Origin: Oryzias latipes | Taxonomy: Eukaryota > Chordata > Actinopteri > Beloniformes > Adrianichthyidae | Direction: 5' to 3' | NCBI RefSeq assembly: GCF_002234675.1 | Contig: NC_019879.2 | Coordinates: forward strand, 8,251,325 to 8,315,324 | Length of the DNA: 64,000 nt | Shown here: positions 1-12,100 of the stretch, piece after piece | How the letters are laid out: each line of letters opens with the position of its first letter | Numbering within the stretch: the stretch's first letter is position 1 | The notes under the pieces: generated by a model | Seen by the model: only the letters and a program-made list of their open reading frames with translations | What the model was told of the DNA's origin: nothing | Database searches by the model: none | Program-made: the position numbers and the translations under genes

Positions 1-1970
1 GTTAAAAAATAAGAGGTTTCTGCACATGCTCAGATTGCATATTTCAAAACAACTAAAAAATGTTCTATTTACATCTGCAGCTACCAGAAACTCTAAGGAG
101 GTCAAAGGTTAAACTCCGAATGGCGGCTTTTTAACGGAAACTCTTTTCTGTATTTGATTAATTTGGAGAAAATGTTAAATGCAGCTTGTTAACCTTAAAC
201 TTTACAACACTGGTAGAAATAACTCTTACTAAATAGAGCGCTTGAAGTTGCATTTCAAGTCAAAGAGGTCAGACTTGATTGTAAGCGCCGAACCCCTTCA
301 AGCCTTCTCAGTGCAACCTGACTGTTTTTTTTTCCAAAATGGAAAAGTGTTTCTTTTAAATCAATCAAACGTTAACTAATCCTAGAAAATCAGTGACAGC
401 CCTTTTTAGGCTTTAACGTCATCTAATGACTTACTACGACTTCTCCTTTAAGTTTTAAATAACAGGGTCAACTCAGGTCACATCATAAACTAAAACTGAC
501 AGAAGCCTCTCGTGTAAAAGTACAAAACAGTATTTAGCAGGTTTTTTTTATAACTTTGTTGACACAAGCAGAAGATTTTCAAACATGCCAACAGCGTGCC
601 TTCAAAACAACACACACCTCTGTCAGTGATGACATCTTAACAGCAGAGTGTTGTACGTGACACACTTGTGGAATAATCCCTGTGTTCCATGTGTTTCTCC
701 TTTTAGTGGTTTCTGGCTGCCAAACCAGTTCTTAAGTCATGTTTTTGTCTGTGCTTCTGTTTGTTCAAGATAAAAAAATGTTTTACTTTAAACATCTGAC
801 AGAGCCAGAACCCTTAAACTATACAGTTAAGTGGAATGTATGTTGTTTCTTTCCATGCATTCACATCAACCATGATATAACAGAACGAGAAGACTCCAAA
901 AAGTACAAAATAGCTTCAAATATGATTCGTCTAATGTCAACACCGGATCATTTTTAACAGCGTTTCTAAAAAAAACAGGCATCATTAAAACAAAGCAAGA
1001 CTTCATAGTGAGGGATTACTGACTCTTAATGGATCCATGCCTGATGTCTGGACATGATTTGACTGGTTTATGCTTAAAAATGAGCTGGCACACCTGTGAA
1101 ACTTGAATCTGCAGGGCAAAAAGTCATCTACAGAGTAGAAAACTTGAAATGAACGCATGGGAAACCTGTTTTGCAGCAACCTTCTATTTACATTAAATCT
1201 TCCCACTGTGCAGTCTCACTTCATGGGCTGTGTTTTGAAAGGGCAACATGGTTTTTATTGAGGATCAAGATTTCACTTTTCTATTATCATTTTAAGGACA
1301 CCAACTGTGAAGTGAAAGTGAATGCAGAACAAACAACAACAAAAAGACGATTTAAGACGTTGGTTTAGTCGTTTTTGGGGGTCTACTTTTAATACAAGCA
1401 CCATTTCTGGTATAATAACAACTGTTCTGTCAAGACCGTTTTAGCACAAACTTTTTTTAGCTCTACTTTGACCCAGTGACCCCTCTCCACTGCAGAGGGA
1501 TCACTGGGTCAAAGTAGAGCACAGTGACACGAAGCTTCTGCAATCTATTTTTTGAATAACTTAAAATACAAACAACAGACGGATATCAAGGTGATGGTTT
1601 AATGTACCAGCTGCTGATGTCTGGCTTTTGTTACACTTTATAAGAACGAAAACCGATGCAAGAAAAGATACAAAACACTCCAGAAATAATCTGGAACTTC
1701 TGTAGAAATACAAGGCAAAAGAAGAGCAAATTACACCTGCTGTCAGATGGATAAAGCAAGTCTAGAGCTAAATATTTGACAATGAGCTGTCAATCAAATT
1801 AAATCAAACAAAAAAAAGCATCCCATTTTAGCCTAATTTACCCTTCATATCTTATGCATTTAAAAATAAGGCCCACAGGCTTGAATATTTCTGAAAGTTA
1901 TTGGAGCCAAATTACTCTGTTAATAATTATTAAATAACATAAGCGTTTCACATTATTGTAAATGGGGACT
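1..1970. other. tbc1d4 intron 1, distal part
   Basis: This AT-rich stretch lies downstream of tbc1d4 exon 1 on the minus strand. I saw no segment resembling the next TBC1D4 exon, which should continue the first PTB domain. The only distinct structure is the hairpin at 1460-1520, listed separately. Confidence 0.6.
1460..1520. repeat. 27-bp inverted repeat (hairpin) in tbc1d4 intron 1
   Basis: The left arm is 1460-1486 and the right arm 1494-1520, separated by 7 nt. The arms contain ctctactttgacccagtga and its complement and differ at one position, where G-U pairing would be possible in RNA. It could be a compact miniature element or an RNA hairpin. I do not recognise it as a known microRNA. 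Confidence 0.75.
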
Positions 1971-1979
1971 GACTACTTT

Positions 1980-2165
1980 ATGTGATATGCTGAGCGATTG
2001 GATAGCTGGACTGGCACACGAGAAATCAGGGTTTGATTCCCAAGGGGCTTGATGAGCCTCATCCAGTGTTGGGCAGGAAGAAAGCTGTACCAAACTACCT
2101 TTGTGAAAGCTGATTCTCTGTGGCAACCCCTGAAGGGATACACTGAAAGGTGAACCACTTTGTGT
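1980..2165 (+). repeat. tRNA-derived SINE, diverged copy
   Basis: There is a B-box-like ggtttgattcc at 2030-2040. The distal segment gtggcaacccctgaaggga matches the tail of the better preserved copy at 28091-28345 (gtggcgacccctgatggga), so both belong to one family. The copy lies in tbc1d4 intron 1, in antisense to the gene. Confidence 0.6.
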
Positions 2166-2390
2166 AATAGGCCACCTTTTGGTTAGCAGGTGTACAGATC
2201 TGGCTTCAATTTCATTTTAAAATGAGGGATAAGGAGGGAAGGAAAGTGTGGTCTTTGGAGACAACCACAAATGGTGAACAAGCTAACAGTACAAAAAACT
2301 TGTTGATGTATGCAGCCAAAATGTTTTTGGACTTCAAAAAGTAAGAAAAACAACTCCTAAATGGATGGATATCATTATTAATTCTGGGTG

Positions 2391-2635
2391 GCCGTGATGC
2401 AGAAGGTAGAGCAGTCCACTTCTGATCAGAAGATTGCAGGTTTGAGTCCCACCTTGCCTGCCCATATGTTCACCGCCTTGCTCAAGCGTCCTTGGGCAAA
2501 GACAATGAACCCCACAATGCTCCTGGTGGTTATCAAACCATATGGGTGACTGGGACTGTAACGTTCTTTAACGCAATTCATCATTGTGTTGGTCACCTTT
2601 CGCCACAGCCAATCAGCTTTCACTGATTTTCACAG
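2391..2635 (+). repeat. tRNA-derived SINE, second family
   Basis: The head looks like a tRNA gene, with an A-box-like gatgcagaaggtagagcag and a B-box-like ggtttgagtcc at 2439-2449. The body contains ccttgggcaaagacaatgaa, typical of a widespread fish SINE. It differs from the neighbouring SINE at 1980-2165. It is not a functional tRNA gene: no intact cloverleaf follows the B box. Confidence 0.65.
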
Positions 2636-2664
2636 GTGGTTTGGCGGAGATTTACACCGGATGC

Positions 2665-3085
2665 TATGGCTGCACGGTATGAGGAAAACTTGCGTCTGCG
2701 ATATTAATGATGAATACTGCGATGACGATATAACTTGCGGCATATGAACAAATAGCAAAACAACCAAAAACATTATTTCCATTTCACTGAAACAGTTTAA
2801 AAATAATACTCCAAATGACCCTCGTCTACATTGGAGGCGAACATCTAACATAAAAGGGCTCCATCCGATTGGTCAACAACGTGAAGGGGTGCATCTGATT
2901 GGTCAAATGCATAAATGGATTTATTTAATTCATTAAATACTTCAAGCTGCCATAAGATTGTTTTAGCACATTTAAGGAAACCATTTATTGCAGTTTTCAC
3001 CATGTTTTGCGATATGCATATTGCACTGCTGGATCTTGCAATAACGATAAAATTGCAATATATTGTGCAGGCGCAGTGCCCATCC
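2665..3085. repeat. Degenerate dispersed repeat, probably hAT-derived
   Basis: It contains ggctgcacggtatgaggaaa at the left, and gcgatatgcatattgcac plus gcaataacgataaaattgc toward the right. These phrases are typical of an interspersed non-autonomous repeat common in fish genomes. I could not place clean termini or a target duplication. Confidence 0.45.
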
Positions 3086-4165
3086 TATTTTGTCTGGGCT
3101 GGGGACTGGCACAGGGAGACCCAGACCCCTGTGGCTAACTCAATGCCTAATTTTAAAGTATTAAAATATGTGTTAATTTGCCTTCTTGTGTTGGACTCAG
3201 AGTGATGACATTTTGTGGAAAGTGTCATGGAATCTGTTAACATTGAGTTCACACTGAGAGAGGTTTGTGCTTGAGAGAAACTTTTCTAAACACAAAAAAC
3301 TATCTAGTGCAAGGCTCTCTAGCGCCCTGGATTTTAAAAGCAATTCAGACACCACACTCACTACTTTATTTGTTGTTTAAATGCCAAATATGACAAAACA
3401 CTGCTTTTCCAAAGTAAAAACAAAGACTATTTATGCATCCACTGTGTTGAAAAATTGGATGGTTCATAAAAAATAACTTAAAAATACTTTTTTCACATGG
3501 AAAATTGATCAAATATGGTGTATATTCACCTAGTGACTATCTATGGTTTTCCGCAGAGATTTTCTGGGAAATGTCTCGAGCACTGGGTTTTGGAATTGCA
3601 GATTTGGACAGCACTAAGAAGTGAAGGAATTTCGGACACAGCCATAGTTTGAAGAGTGGGAAGTAAAAAGAAATGTGTGTCTTTGTGCAGAGATATCAGT
3701 GGAGGTTGGGGTTAAAAATTCAGGCCAAGTGGCCATAGTTACAACAAATGAATGGAACTCAGAGTAATGTCCTTGTAAGAATAGCCGTGCACACACACAC
3801 ATACACACATGCACGTGCGTGCACAGCTATGTAAGAAGGTGCACGTGTTTTCTGGCTGTGTTGACCTTCAGGAACTGTGGAGGAATATTCACAATGCTCA
3901 GTTTAACATCAAACCTGTGACCCAAACACTAACTGCCCTAAAAAAAACAATTGTCTTCACTAAAAATATTAATTAATGAAAAGTAATCCAATAGGTGAAA
4001 ACATTTATGTCTTAAAGGATTTATGAGTTTTATTAACTAAAAATGATTGGATGATAGGTCACTTTAAAGATTTACACATAAAAAAAGAGTTGAACTAAAC
4101 TTACACAGCCTATACTCAGAATTGTTGTGGAGAACCATCTCCTCCCCCTGTGTGATGCAGGCCTA
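3086..4165. other. tbc1d4 intron 1, proximal part
   Basis: This is the intron directly downstream (minus strand) of tbc1d4 exon 1. The 5' splice site is at 4165-4164. There is a CA/CG-rich microsatellite-like stretch at 3789-3825. Nothing else is recognised. Confidence 0.6.
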
Positions 4166-4547
4166 CCTGGTTGGGGTCGAAGGCCTTGAAGACGTGACAG
4201 GACATCTCGGACTCCGGGTTGTCCGGTTGGCCGCGCAGCAGGTACGCAAAGTAGGAGAGGTCATTGCTGTTGTGGATGAAGCGCGCGATGAGCTGCGCCT
4301 TGTGTTCGAAGATGAAAACGGACGAGCAGTTGCTGCTGGACGGGACGCAGCGGATGAACGGCGAGTGGAGCAGCAGCTGAACTTCTCTGGGCTGCATGAC
4401 GGGGCCGAAGCCGCCCTTCTCGCTCCTCCGGCGGATCTCGGCCACCAGCCACGGCAGCATGGGCAGGGTGGTTCGCCTGTCCAGCGTGCACCAGCCCACG
4501 TACGTCAGCGCGAACGACTTCCCCGCTGTTTCGTCGCGGGTCTCCAT
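4166..4547 (-). CDS. tbc1d4: TBC1 domain family member 4 (AS160), first coding exon only
   Basis: TBC1D4 is a RabGAP phosphorylated by Akt that controls GLUT4 vesicle traffic. This exon encodes 127 residues, the start of the first PTB domain. Diagnostic stretches are [50 protein letters not shown] and [11 protein letters not shown]. These match TBC1D4 better than its paralogue TBC1D1. The ATG at 4547-4545 has G at +4. In-frame upstream ATGs up to 4730 exist, but the sequence between them looks non-coding. The exon ends AACCAG|GTAGGC in phase 1, at the Q/V junction expected for the family. The N-terminus is shorter than in mammals. The remaining exons (second PTB, TBC domain) lie beyond the left edge. 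The gene order with commd6 supports the call. Confidence 0.93.
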
Positions 4548-5260
4548 GTCGGTCAAGCAGACTTCTATCCTAAAACGGGTTGGACAACAATAGGGACTCT
4601 CTTTCACGAAGCTCTCGGTTGCGCGTTTGTTGTTAACTTTCCATGTGGACATCCACAGCGATCTGACATGTGCATGGGATCCCCCTAAACCTGCTGCAAC
4701 TTTCAACAAAATAAACTGAAAAATGAACAAAAATGTTAAAATCTAAATAACAATAAACAATACTGTTCTCTTAGTGATTTAGAGGGGATCTGCTGAAGGC
4801 CATGGATGACAGCCCTGTTTCCTTTCCTGCTCCTCCGCCTGCAGAGGCAGTCTGCCACACTGTAGGCTGATGTCTTGTTGTGCAAGGTTGCCGCCTGCTA
4901 AAACGTGGCTCTGAATGGTCCCTGTGTAGACACAAGTGGCCCAAAGACATCGGGTTCCTTTAACGCGCGGCTCGTTTCTTTCTCCGAAGCGCATTTACGC
5001 ATTCACGGCCGAAGCGCGTAACGCGTTAGGAGCTCATTTATCTGTTTGGTCTGACGAAATAGGAGACATTTGCTCTGATTCCTGTTTTTGTCTTGAAATA
5101 AAGTTTTTTATGTGGGATCCTTTCTTCGTCAACGCCTTTGGAGGCGGAGCGCCCCGTGCGCGCTGACAGTCCGCCCAGCCATCCCCATGTTGTGCCTGAC
5201 GAGCGGGCGGAGAGCGCTCAGCGTGGAGCTCCGCCCCCCTCCGGAGACTGATGGATGGTA
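4548..5260 (-). promoter_or_regulatory. tbc1d4 5' leader and CpG-rich promoter region
   Basis: Going upstream of the tbc1d4 ATG, CpG density rises sharply between about 4950 and 5260 (gaagcgcgtaacgcgtt, gccccgtgcgcgctgac, gagcgggcggagagcgctc). The flanking sequence is AT-rich. A GC-box-like ccgcccccctcc lies near 5230. This is the expected location and composition for the promoter. No transcription start can be fixed by eye. Confidence 0.55.
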
Positions 5261-5704
5261 AGTGATTCTCGGGGCGGTTTAAGTGTGTGCTCCGTCTGTG
5301 TGTGGCACCAGAACTCCGCTGAGTGCTGTCCCACTCTCAACACAGCAGAAGTGGAGGGGATAACCCAAATTTCACGGAGCACAGCTGTTGTGTACAAGCA
5401 GCTGGAGATCCTGCTGTATTGGTGGAGTCCCACCTGATATTGTATACAATACACGGACGAATGAAGAGACCCCCATACACACACACCCTGCTTAAGAGCG
5501 CCCCCTCCCACATGATTCTTAGAACTCCGTCTATCCCCAAAATAGCCCCTGTCCCACATAAAATCTGTTCAGGATCAAATCACTACTAGATTCACTGGAG
5601 GCAAATCAGCTGGATTCTGATATAAACAAATAATGACAAATAGCCATACGTTTTTTTAAAAAGTAACTTAAAGGAAAAAGCACATCTTCTTAACTGCAGA
5701 TAAC
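5261..5704. other. Intergenic tbc1d4-commd6, proximal
   Basis: No exon is recognised. A 12-bp palindrome attgtatacaat lies near 5438-5449. The overlapping reading frames on both strands show no domain and probably reflect chance absence of stops. Confidence 0.5.
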
Positions 5705-6301
5705 TAAAGACCCACTCAGATCATTGCTTGATCTATTGTAAAAGTGTTCCCATTTTTTATAAATATGCCGGTTTTGGTTTTGGTCATTTTTTTTAATTGT
5801 CGTTTTCTAGGACATAGTTTCTGCAGAGTGGCGGAAGTTCATTTGAAATGCACCACTGCTTGTGACGGCCACTGCCTTTCTTTCACCTCCAATACTGAGA
5901 GCTCTCTGTTTACATGCTCTCCCGCTATCTTAAAGCACCTCAGACCCCCAACCTAACATTAGTGGTGCAACAAAAATATGGGTCAATATTGGACCTATCC
6001 AGCCATGCAGAGGAGGAAAACAAAGACATACGTGGATCTTGTTGTCTGCAAGTGGATGCATCAGAATGAAGCAGAGCAGGGAGGTTGTGGCCCGCCCAGT
6101 GCATTTTTTACATCACATTGAGCTCTGTTTCAAATGCTTTTTCCATCTGCTCCTGATTCACAACGATTTGTATAAAGAAATACTCAGAAAAGCAATTTTG
6201 AGCTTAATTTTCTTTATATATGTCCTCAATCATCAGAAAAATGCGACACGGCCATGTTAAAAATATTAAAAAAACATGATTTGCATCAGAATGGGTCCTT
6301 A
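5705..6301. mobile_element. MITE-like element with terminal inverted repeats (family 'gacccact')
   Basis: The left end taaagacccactcagatca is mirrored by the right end gcatcagaatgggtcctta, so it has imperfect terminal inverted repeats about 600 bp apart. Internal marker phrases are ttttctaggacatagttt, ctctcccgctatctta, cccccaacctaacatta and caagtggatgcatcagaatg. Parts recur at 9686-10025, 16978-17095, 29545-29850 (inverted), 35818-36310 and 42000-42290 (inverted). It has no coding capacity and no clear target duplication, so the superfamily is not assigned. Confidence 0.7.
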
Positions 6302-7321
6302 AAACGTGCACCTAAAGACAAAACCTGCAAGAGCAACAAAAATATGAACATTAAAACTACAAAGATAAACACATTTAACTGTTAAAAGAAACTGATGTCT
6401 ACAGAAGCTTAGAAAACTTTTATGAAATGTGCCCTGCTAAAAAAAATCCACAAATGAATGAAAATGGCAGGTATTTTTTGTATTTAAAGCCTCCAGAATC
6501 TTCGTCTGGCAAGGGGGTGCTTGACATTTACCTGCCTCTCCTGCTCTGTGCATAAATAAAACATTAGAAGTCTATTTTAAAAACCGCTAAACCTCAAATT
6601 TTAAACAACTTATGATTTGATTTGAATTTTGCAAGAGTTTGTGAAGCGGACCTGGGATATTAAATAGATTTAGATAAGGTTTACATCTACTATGGAAGGA
6701 AAAAGACAATTAGAAAATAAAATTAGTTTCAGAACAATCCAAAAAGCAAGCACATTTATGAAAAAAGGGGTTTTTTTGTGAGAAAAAGTGCTGACATTTT
6801 CATTAAAATACTTTTTTTTTTTTTTAAACGTAATCAAAACTCATCTTTTCACTCCAGCACCCACATACTCATGTATAGATGGGTCTAAATTCCATTAAAG
6901 AAAATATGTTTTCGCTAATTCATCAGCATCTGAACTCTGGCTGAGGAGAAAATATTCCTGACACATTTTCGTCAGGAATTAGCAAGTATAGAAAGAGCTA
7001 TTGTACATAGGGAGGCAGTGTGACCCCCTCCCGAAGAGGGGATCACAGACGGACTCCTTCTCCTACCTTTAAGACACACGAGTCGATTCATCAGAGTCAG
7101 AACAGGGTTTCACTGTGCAAATTTACGTTTCAGAGAGACGCTGCAGCCTCCACATACAGAATACTTTTCCTTTTAGGTCACAAACTTGCAAGATGAACTC
7201 GGAAGACCAGGAGACAAATCTCTTTGTGGTTCAGAGAGTTTCCACATATAATAGCTCACTGAAAAAGGAGCTACAGTAAGACGTAAAGGGTATCAGATGC
7301 AGCCAAGCTCAAACAAAGCCT
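6302..7321. other. Intergenic, AT-rich
   Basis: No exon or RNA gene is recognised. There is a small inverted repeat around ccctcccgaagaggggatc near 7026-7044. Confidence 0.5.
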
Positions 7322-7326
7322 ACATC

Positions 7327-7738
7327 TGTCATGGTTTGGGTTTCTTTGTTTTGTTTTTTTCTTTCTGTCTTGTTCTGTCATGGTTGAGTTCTGTTTCCTG
7401 TTTTATTTTGAAAGGTTTCCTGTTTTGTCATGTTTTTGAGTTTTACTTCCTTTGTCCCAATCTGTCCTGATCATGTTCACCTGTGCCTTGTCTGCCCTGT
7501 CTGTATTTAAGTCTCGTCTCTGCCTTCCTCTTGTGCTGGTCCATTAATGTCTTTTAACGTCTTTATCGGCTCTTCCCTCATGCCATGTTTTCATGCTATG
7601 CCACAGTAAGTTTAGTTGAGTTTCATGTTCCTGCTCTGCAGCGCCTTTTGTTTAGAATAAACCCCTTGCCTTGGAACCGTGTGCCTCCGTTTCTGCATTT
7701 TGGGTGCTTCCTGCTCACCAGCCCCCCCCCACCTGACA
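7327..7738 (+). mobile_element. Solo LTR of an LTR retrotransposon
   Basis: The 412-bp unit starts TGTCA and ends TGACA. It is flanked by a perfect 5-bp target duplication, acatc, at 7322-7326 and 7739-7743. A TATA-like gtatttaag near 7503 and a polyadenylation signal gaataaacc near 7656 have the order and spacing of U3-R-U5 in the + direction. No gag or pol sequence is adjacent, so this is most simply a solo LTR left by recombination. It is probably of the Gypsy/Metaviridae type, but that is not proven. Confidence 0.8.
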
Positions 7739-7743
7739 ACATC

Positions 7744-9106
7744 TGCTCTAAATGACATCACTGATCCACTAAATCTTTCATAAACAAATGTAAAATCAAA
7801 GTCAAATTAAAAGTTACTGAGTATGTCGCATTTCAGTCATTAAGTCAAAAGCACATAATTTAGATAGAAATTTTAAAAATATTAGGTAGTCAGTTCTACT
7901 GTAAAAAAGTACTTATACTTTTAGCAATCCTGGCATAAAAGTTAATTTCTTTAAGCTCAGTGGAGAAATCTATTTGTGCGGCATTAAAAGAAAACACATC
8001 AGTCATCGGTTTGCTGATTTAAAACAACCAAGATGCTCTGATAGTTTCTAACAGGACTTTACTGAAGCCATTAGAACTAGAAATAAAAACTGTTGATAAT
8101 GCCGTGGTTCAAATGAACACATTTAGTCTGTGTTACATTTACATTGAGCCTCTAGGGCAACAGAAAAACATAGTATTTCAAGCTTTGCAGTCATTTTCAG
8201 TATTAGATTCGGTGTTCGCTACTTTTTTTCTTTTCCTCATTTTTCTTTAAACTCCTATTTTATCACATGTATTTCTGTGATACCTGATCTAATAAATAGG
8301 GAATGAAGCTAAACACCCATCCCTGTTCACTCTTGATAATAGATTTTGAATATGAAATGTGCTTACATGTGTTTCATCTTTATGCATAAACACAAAAGCT
8401 GAAGGGTTAACCATGGGCCGATGAGCTAAGATATCGCAAAACACTTCAATACAGTACTTATAAACCACTATTAGAGCAGATTAACAGTATTTTTGCTTTT
8501 TGATAGTCCCTTTTTTGGTCTAAATTCAGCACTGTATATTTTTGTATCCATTATTTAACCAGGAAAGTCCCATTGAGATCCACAGATCTCTTTTTCAGGA
8601 GGCAAATTACTACACAACCCTTTATACAATTTAAAAACATGTTAGTGATTTTATTTTAGAGTAGCAACAGAGTTGTGAGCTGTGTGATTTAAATTGTTCT
8701 TTGCAGTAAATTCCAGGTTGTAGGTGCCCAGATACTGAAATGCCAGCTCTCCCCGAGTCTACAATCTTTTTTTCTGTTTGGGGGGGAAATAAAAGAAAAC
8801 ACTTTTTTTTGGTCTTTTTAATAGAAAGAATGGTTGCTTGTTTTTTATATAGGAAGTTAATAAGTTGGATCCTTCTGACATCTGTGCAAAACTCATTTGA
8901 AATTATAAGTACCTGCAAAAATACTGAAAAGAAGGTATTTAACTCTAGGTATTTATTTTGAAGACGGTTATTTTCAAATATATTAATAGGACGTGTGTGC
9001 AGATAAACAATTATTTATAGTAATTTTGAGATCATTGGAGAGGAATCCTTGTGTTAGCTTGTTCATGCAGTTCATGGTTGTGTTTAAAACAGGTGGTGGC
9101 TGATCC
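7744..9106. other. Intergenic plus probable commd6 3' UTR
   Basis: The segment accaggaaagtcccattgag near 8560-8579 is a phrase common in dispersed fish repeats. On the minus strand, the sequence just below 9107 should be the commd6 3' UTR. A canonical AATAAA (read as tttatt on +) lies at 8952-8957, about 150 bp past the stop. No other gene is seen. Confidence 0.5.
8952..8957 (-). promoter_or_regulatory. Candidate commd6 polyadenylation signal
   Basis: AATAAA on the minus strand, about 150 nt downstream of the commd6 stop codon. No closer canonical hexamer was seen. Confidence 0.45.
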
Positions 9107-12100
9107 TCATACAGTCTCCATCAGAGCAGCCATCTCCTTAAACTGCTTGTGGAAGTTCTGTAGGAGAAAAAAACCACACATGAGCGTCAGCGTGGCCTCC
9201 TAAATGTAGAACATCAAAGCTCCTGTGGGTGAAGGCTCACCTGAAACTGTGGAACACTCATCTCAAAGGACTTCTGACAGATCAGTCCAGAGGGTTCAGC
9301 AATTTTCAGCAGCAGCGTAACGTACGGAGAATTGAGAGATCGGCAAATGTCTGAGCTCACCGCCATCCCCAGCCTCCACTGCACGTCCACCACCTGCAGC
9401 GAACGCAAAATCCGCACGCTCAGATCGTCCACTCAACTATTTGAACTGACGGACTGCAGTGACTGTGGACGCACTTGACCGATGCGGAGCGCGGCTTGGA
9501 CCTCCTGCTGGGCGTGGACTGCGGCGCCCTGTTCACTCCACAGCCTGTGCAGAACCTGAAGGGAGGCTTTGGACCACTTCAGACTGCCTTCTTCCAGCTT
9601 TGACACCAGCTCATCAGCGGAGATGTTCCTCTGTCCTGCTGACCTGATGACAGCAAGCATGACGTCATGACCTTCACACCACTCCAATCATCTTTGGCTC
9701 TATTGTAAAAGCGTTCCCAGTGGTCTTTAAATTATGAATATGCCGTTTTAGCCAACATCATAAACCTGTGTCTTTTTCTAGGACATAGTTCTCTGCAGAG
9801 CGGCAGGAGATCATTAGAAATTAGCCTGAGTTGTGGGCGGGACTATTGTGTTGGAGCAACCCCACCCTCATTTCCCATCATCCATCTGTATACTCTCTCT
9901 CCCGCTATCTTACAGCCTCTCAAACCCCCAACCTAACATTAACAGTGCAACAAAAATACTATGTCACAAATAAGATCTTTTTCAAACAACATTTATTCAT
10001 CTGCGCCTGTTTCACAACTATTTGAATAAAGAAATATAACACACTATAACAGATGGTGGGAGGACTGGGTGTGGGAAGAAGTTTGGCCAAGGCTTTTACT
10101 TCTTCTTACTCCATTTCAGATATTTTGTGTATTCTTTTTAATTTTTCATTTTAAAGTGTATGTCCAAAATAAATTATCAGGATCATCATCAATATGATTA
10201 TTTTTTGCAAAAGAGAAATAATATTAGACTCTTTTTATCGCGGTTATCTTCTTCAACGTTGCAGGATATTTTCCTGCCGCTTCTGATGCCATTTTTCAGT
10301 GCAGGGATACAAACTTAAGTTGGTAGCGATTCAGGAACCGATAGAATATGTTTTTGCTCGCTTGAAATTTTCTTTAGCAGCTGGCAAAGAAGCCGACAGG
10401 CCGGCGTGCTCTTCATCTCCCCTTTTCAGATATTCCTCCCTGGAACGCAAAAGTCTCATACAAGCTGAGTTTTTGAGAAGAATTGGAGGAGTCACATGAC
10501 TGGAAAAAATAATCTATGAATACGTGAAACAGGAATAAGTGAGGGAATACTGTAATGTGACATTAGCTACAGTTTTATTAAACATTAAAAATTGTGTTTC
10601 TAGCCTCTGGTCTAACACTGGATCCACCATAGTGGAAGAGGGGCAGTATGACTAGCTAAAAATTGTAATGTGAACATTATGAGAGAAATACCTGAATGTT
10701 AACAAAAGAAATCGGATAATTTCTTGTTGAGCTTCATGATTAAGTCCGACTCCAGCCTGCAGGAATTTCTGCAAGGAGACAAAAGTCCCACATAGGAAGT
10801 TGGTAAGACGGACAACAGTAATGTCAACAAAAACTAAAAAAATTTAAATAAATAAAAAAAGACCTACGTGAGAAATTTCAGCTGAATCTATTCCGCTTGT
10901 ATGCCCTTGAAGGTAAACCAGAATATGCTGACTCTGTGGAGATCAAACAACCTGTTTTACAAGTTGAGCCATACATTAGGAATAGGGAATGATTGTTAGG
11001 TTTTAAATCCTATTAAATTTGATAGTAAAAAGAAAAGCATTTTATTTTCGTGGAGCTAGAGTTCTAAGACTAAGAAATGTAACTACATTTTTATTTTACT
11101 CTGAAATGTTTCCTTTGTATGGTTAATTAAAAATCCTGCCCACTTTCATTCATGTCTTTAACTTGTTAAAATGGGGATAAACGGAGAATTTAGGATTAAA
11201 TCAACTCACCGTTTCAGTGAACAGATCTGGAGGAAGTCTGCAGATGTTGTCAACAACACTGTTCATACCTAAAACAAAGAAAAGTTCAAGACAAAAATAT
11301 CGACAACGTACATCCATGTATGTCTCTATTTAGGAATTCATTATAGTTTCTAGATGATTTTTTTTTTTCCAATTTTAAAATGTTAAATATAGATTTATCT
11401 ACCTTTCAGAGGAATAGGCACATTATAACTCTTTGCTTATTAAGTAAACTTCAGTATAATTATAGCCAGTATACTATAGAGCAGGGATGGGCAAACTGCG
11501 GCCCGGGGGCATATACGGCCTGTTAAACTATTTAATATCCTGCCAAACTGGAATAACTTACATTGATAATCCTCATAAATGTTTTCTTGTCCCTGTAGTT
11601 CTGGTGTCTCCCTAGACCATGGACCTTTGTTTAGGTGCAGAAAGTTATTCTGCATTCATGTGGTCTTGGAAGATTTGCTGTTTTTTCTGACATTCATGTG
11701 TTTTCCGAGTCGGGCGTTCATTTTTCCGATGAACGCCACATGAACCCATGAGGGACATCAACCCATTGGTGCTATTACCACTAATATAAGAAAACAAAAA
11801 ATCCAAAATGTTCTGTTCTTTTAAGACATGTTATATTTTTATACAAGTTATAGCATGTTTTTTATCCAGATTCCATGTGATTTCTTTCTCTTAAGAGGTG
11901 GAATAACGAAACACCCCACATATCTGCTCCTGCCTTCCTGTTAATTTGACAGAACTCTTTGTGTCAAAAGGTTTCCCCATCCCTGCTATAGACCATGTAC
12001 CTGTAGTGTAGGAAGTATTCCAACTGAATTCATATATTGTAAACTAAAGTTTACAATATATGAAGTATATAAAAGTAAACTACAAGCTAAACTTTAAACT

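Noticed and set aside
4122..4688. 188-codon + strand frame opposite tbc1d4 exon 1
   Set aside because: Antisense shadow of a GC-rich coding exon. The minus strand has the conserved PTB domain and a phase-correct splice donor.
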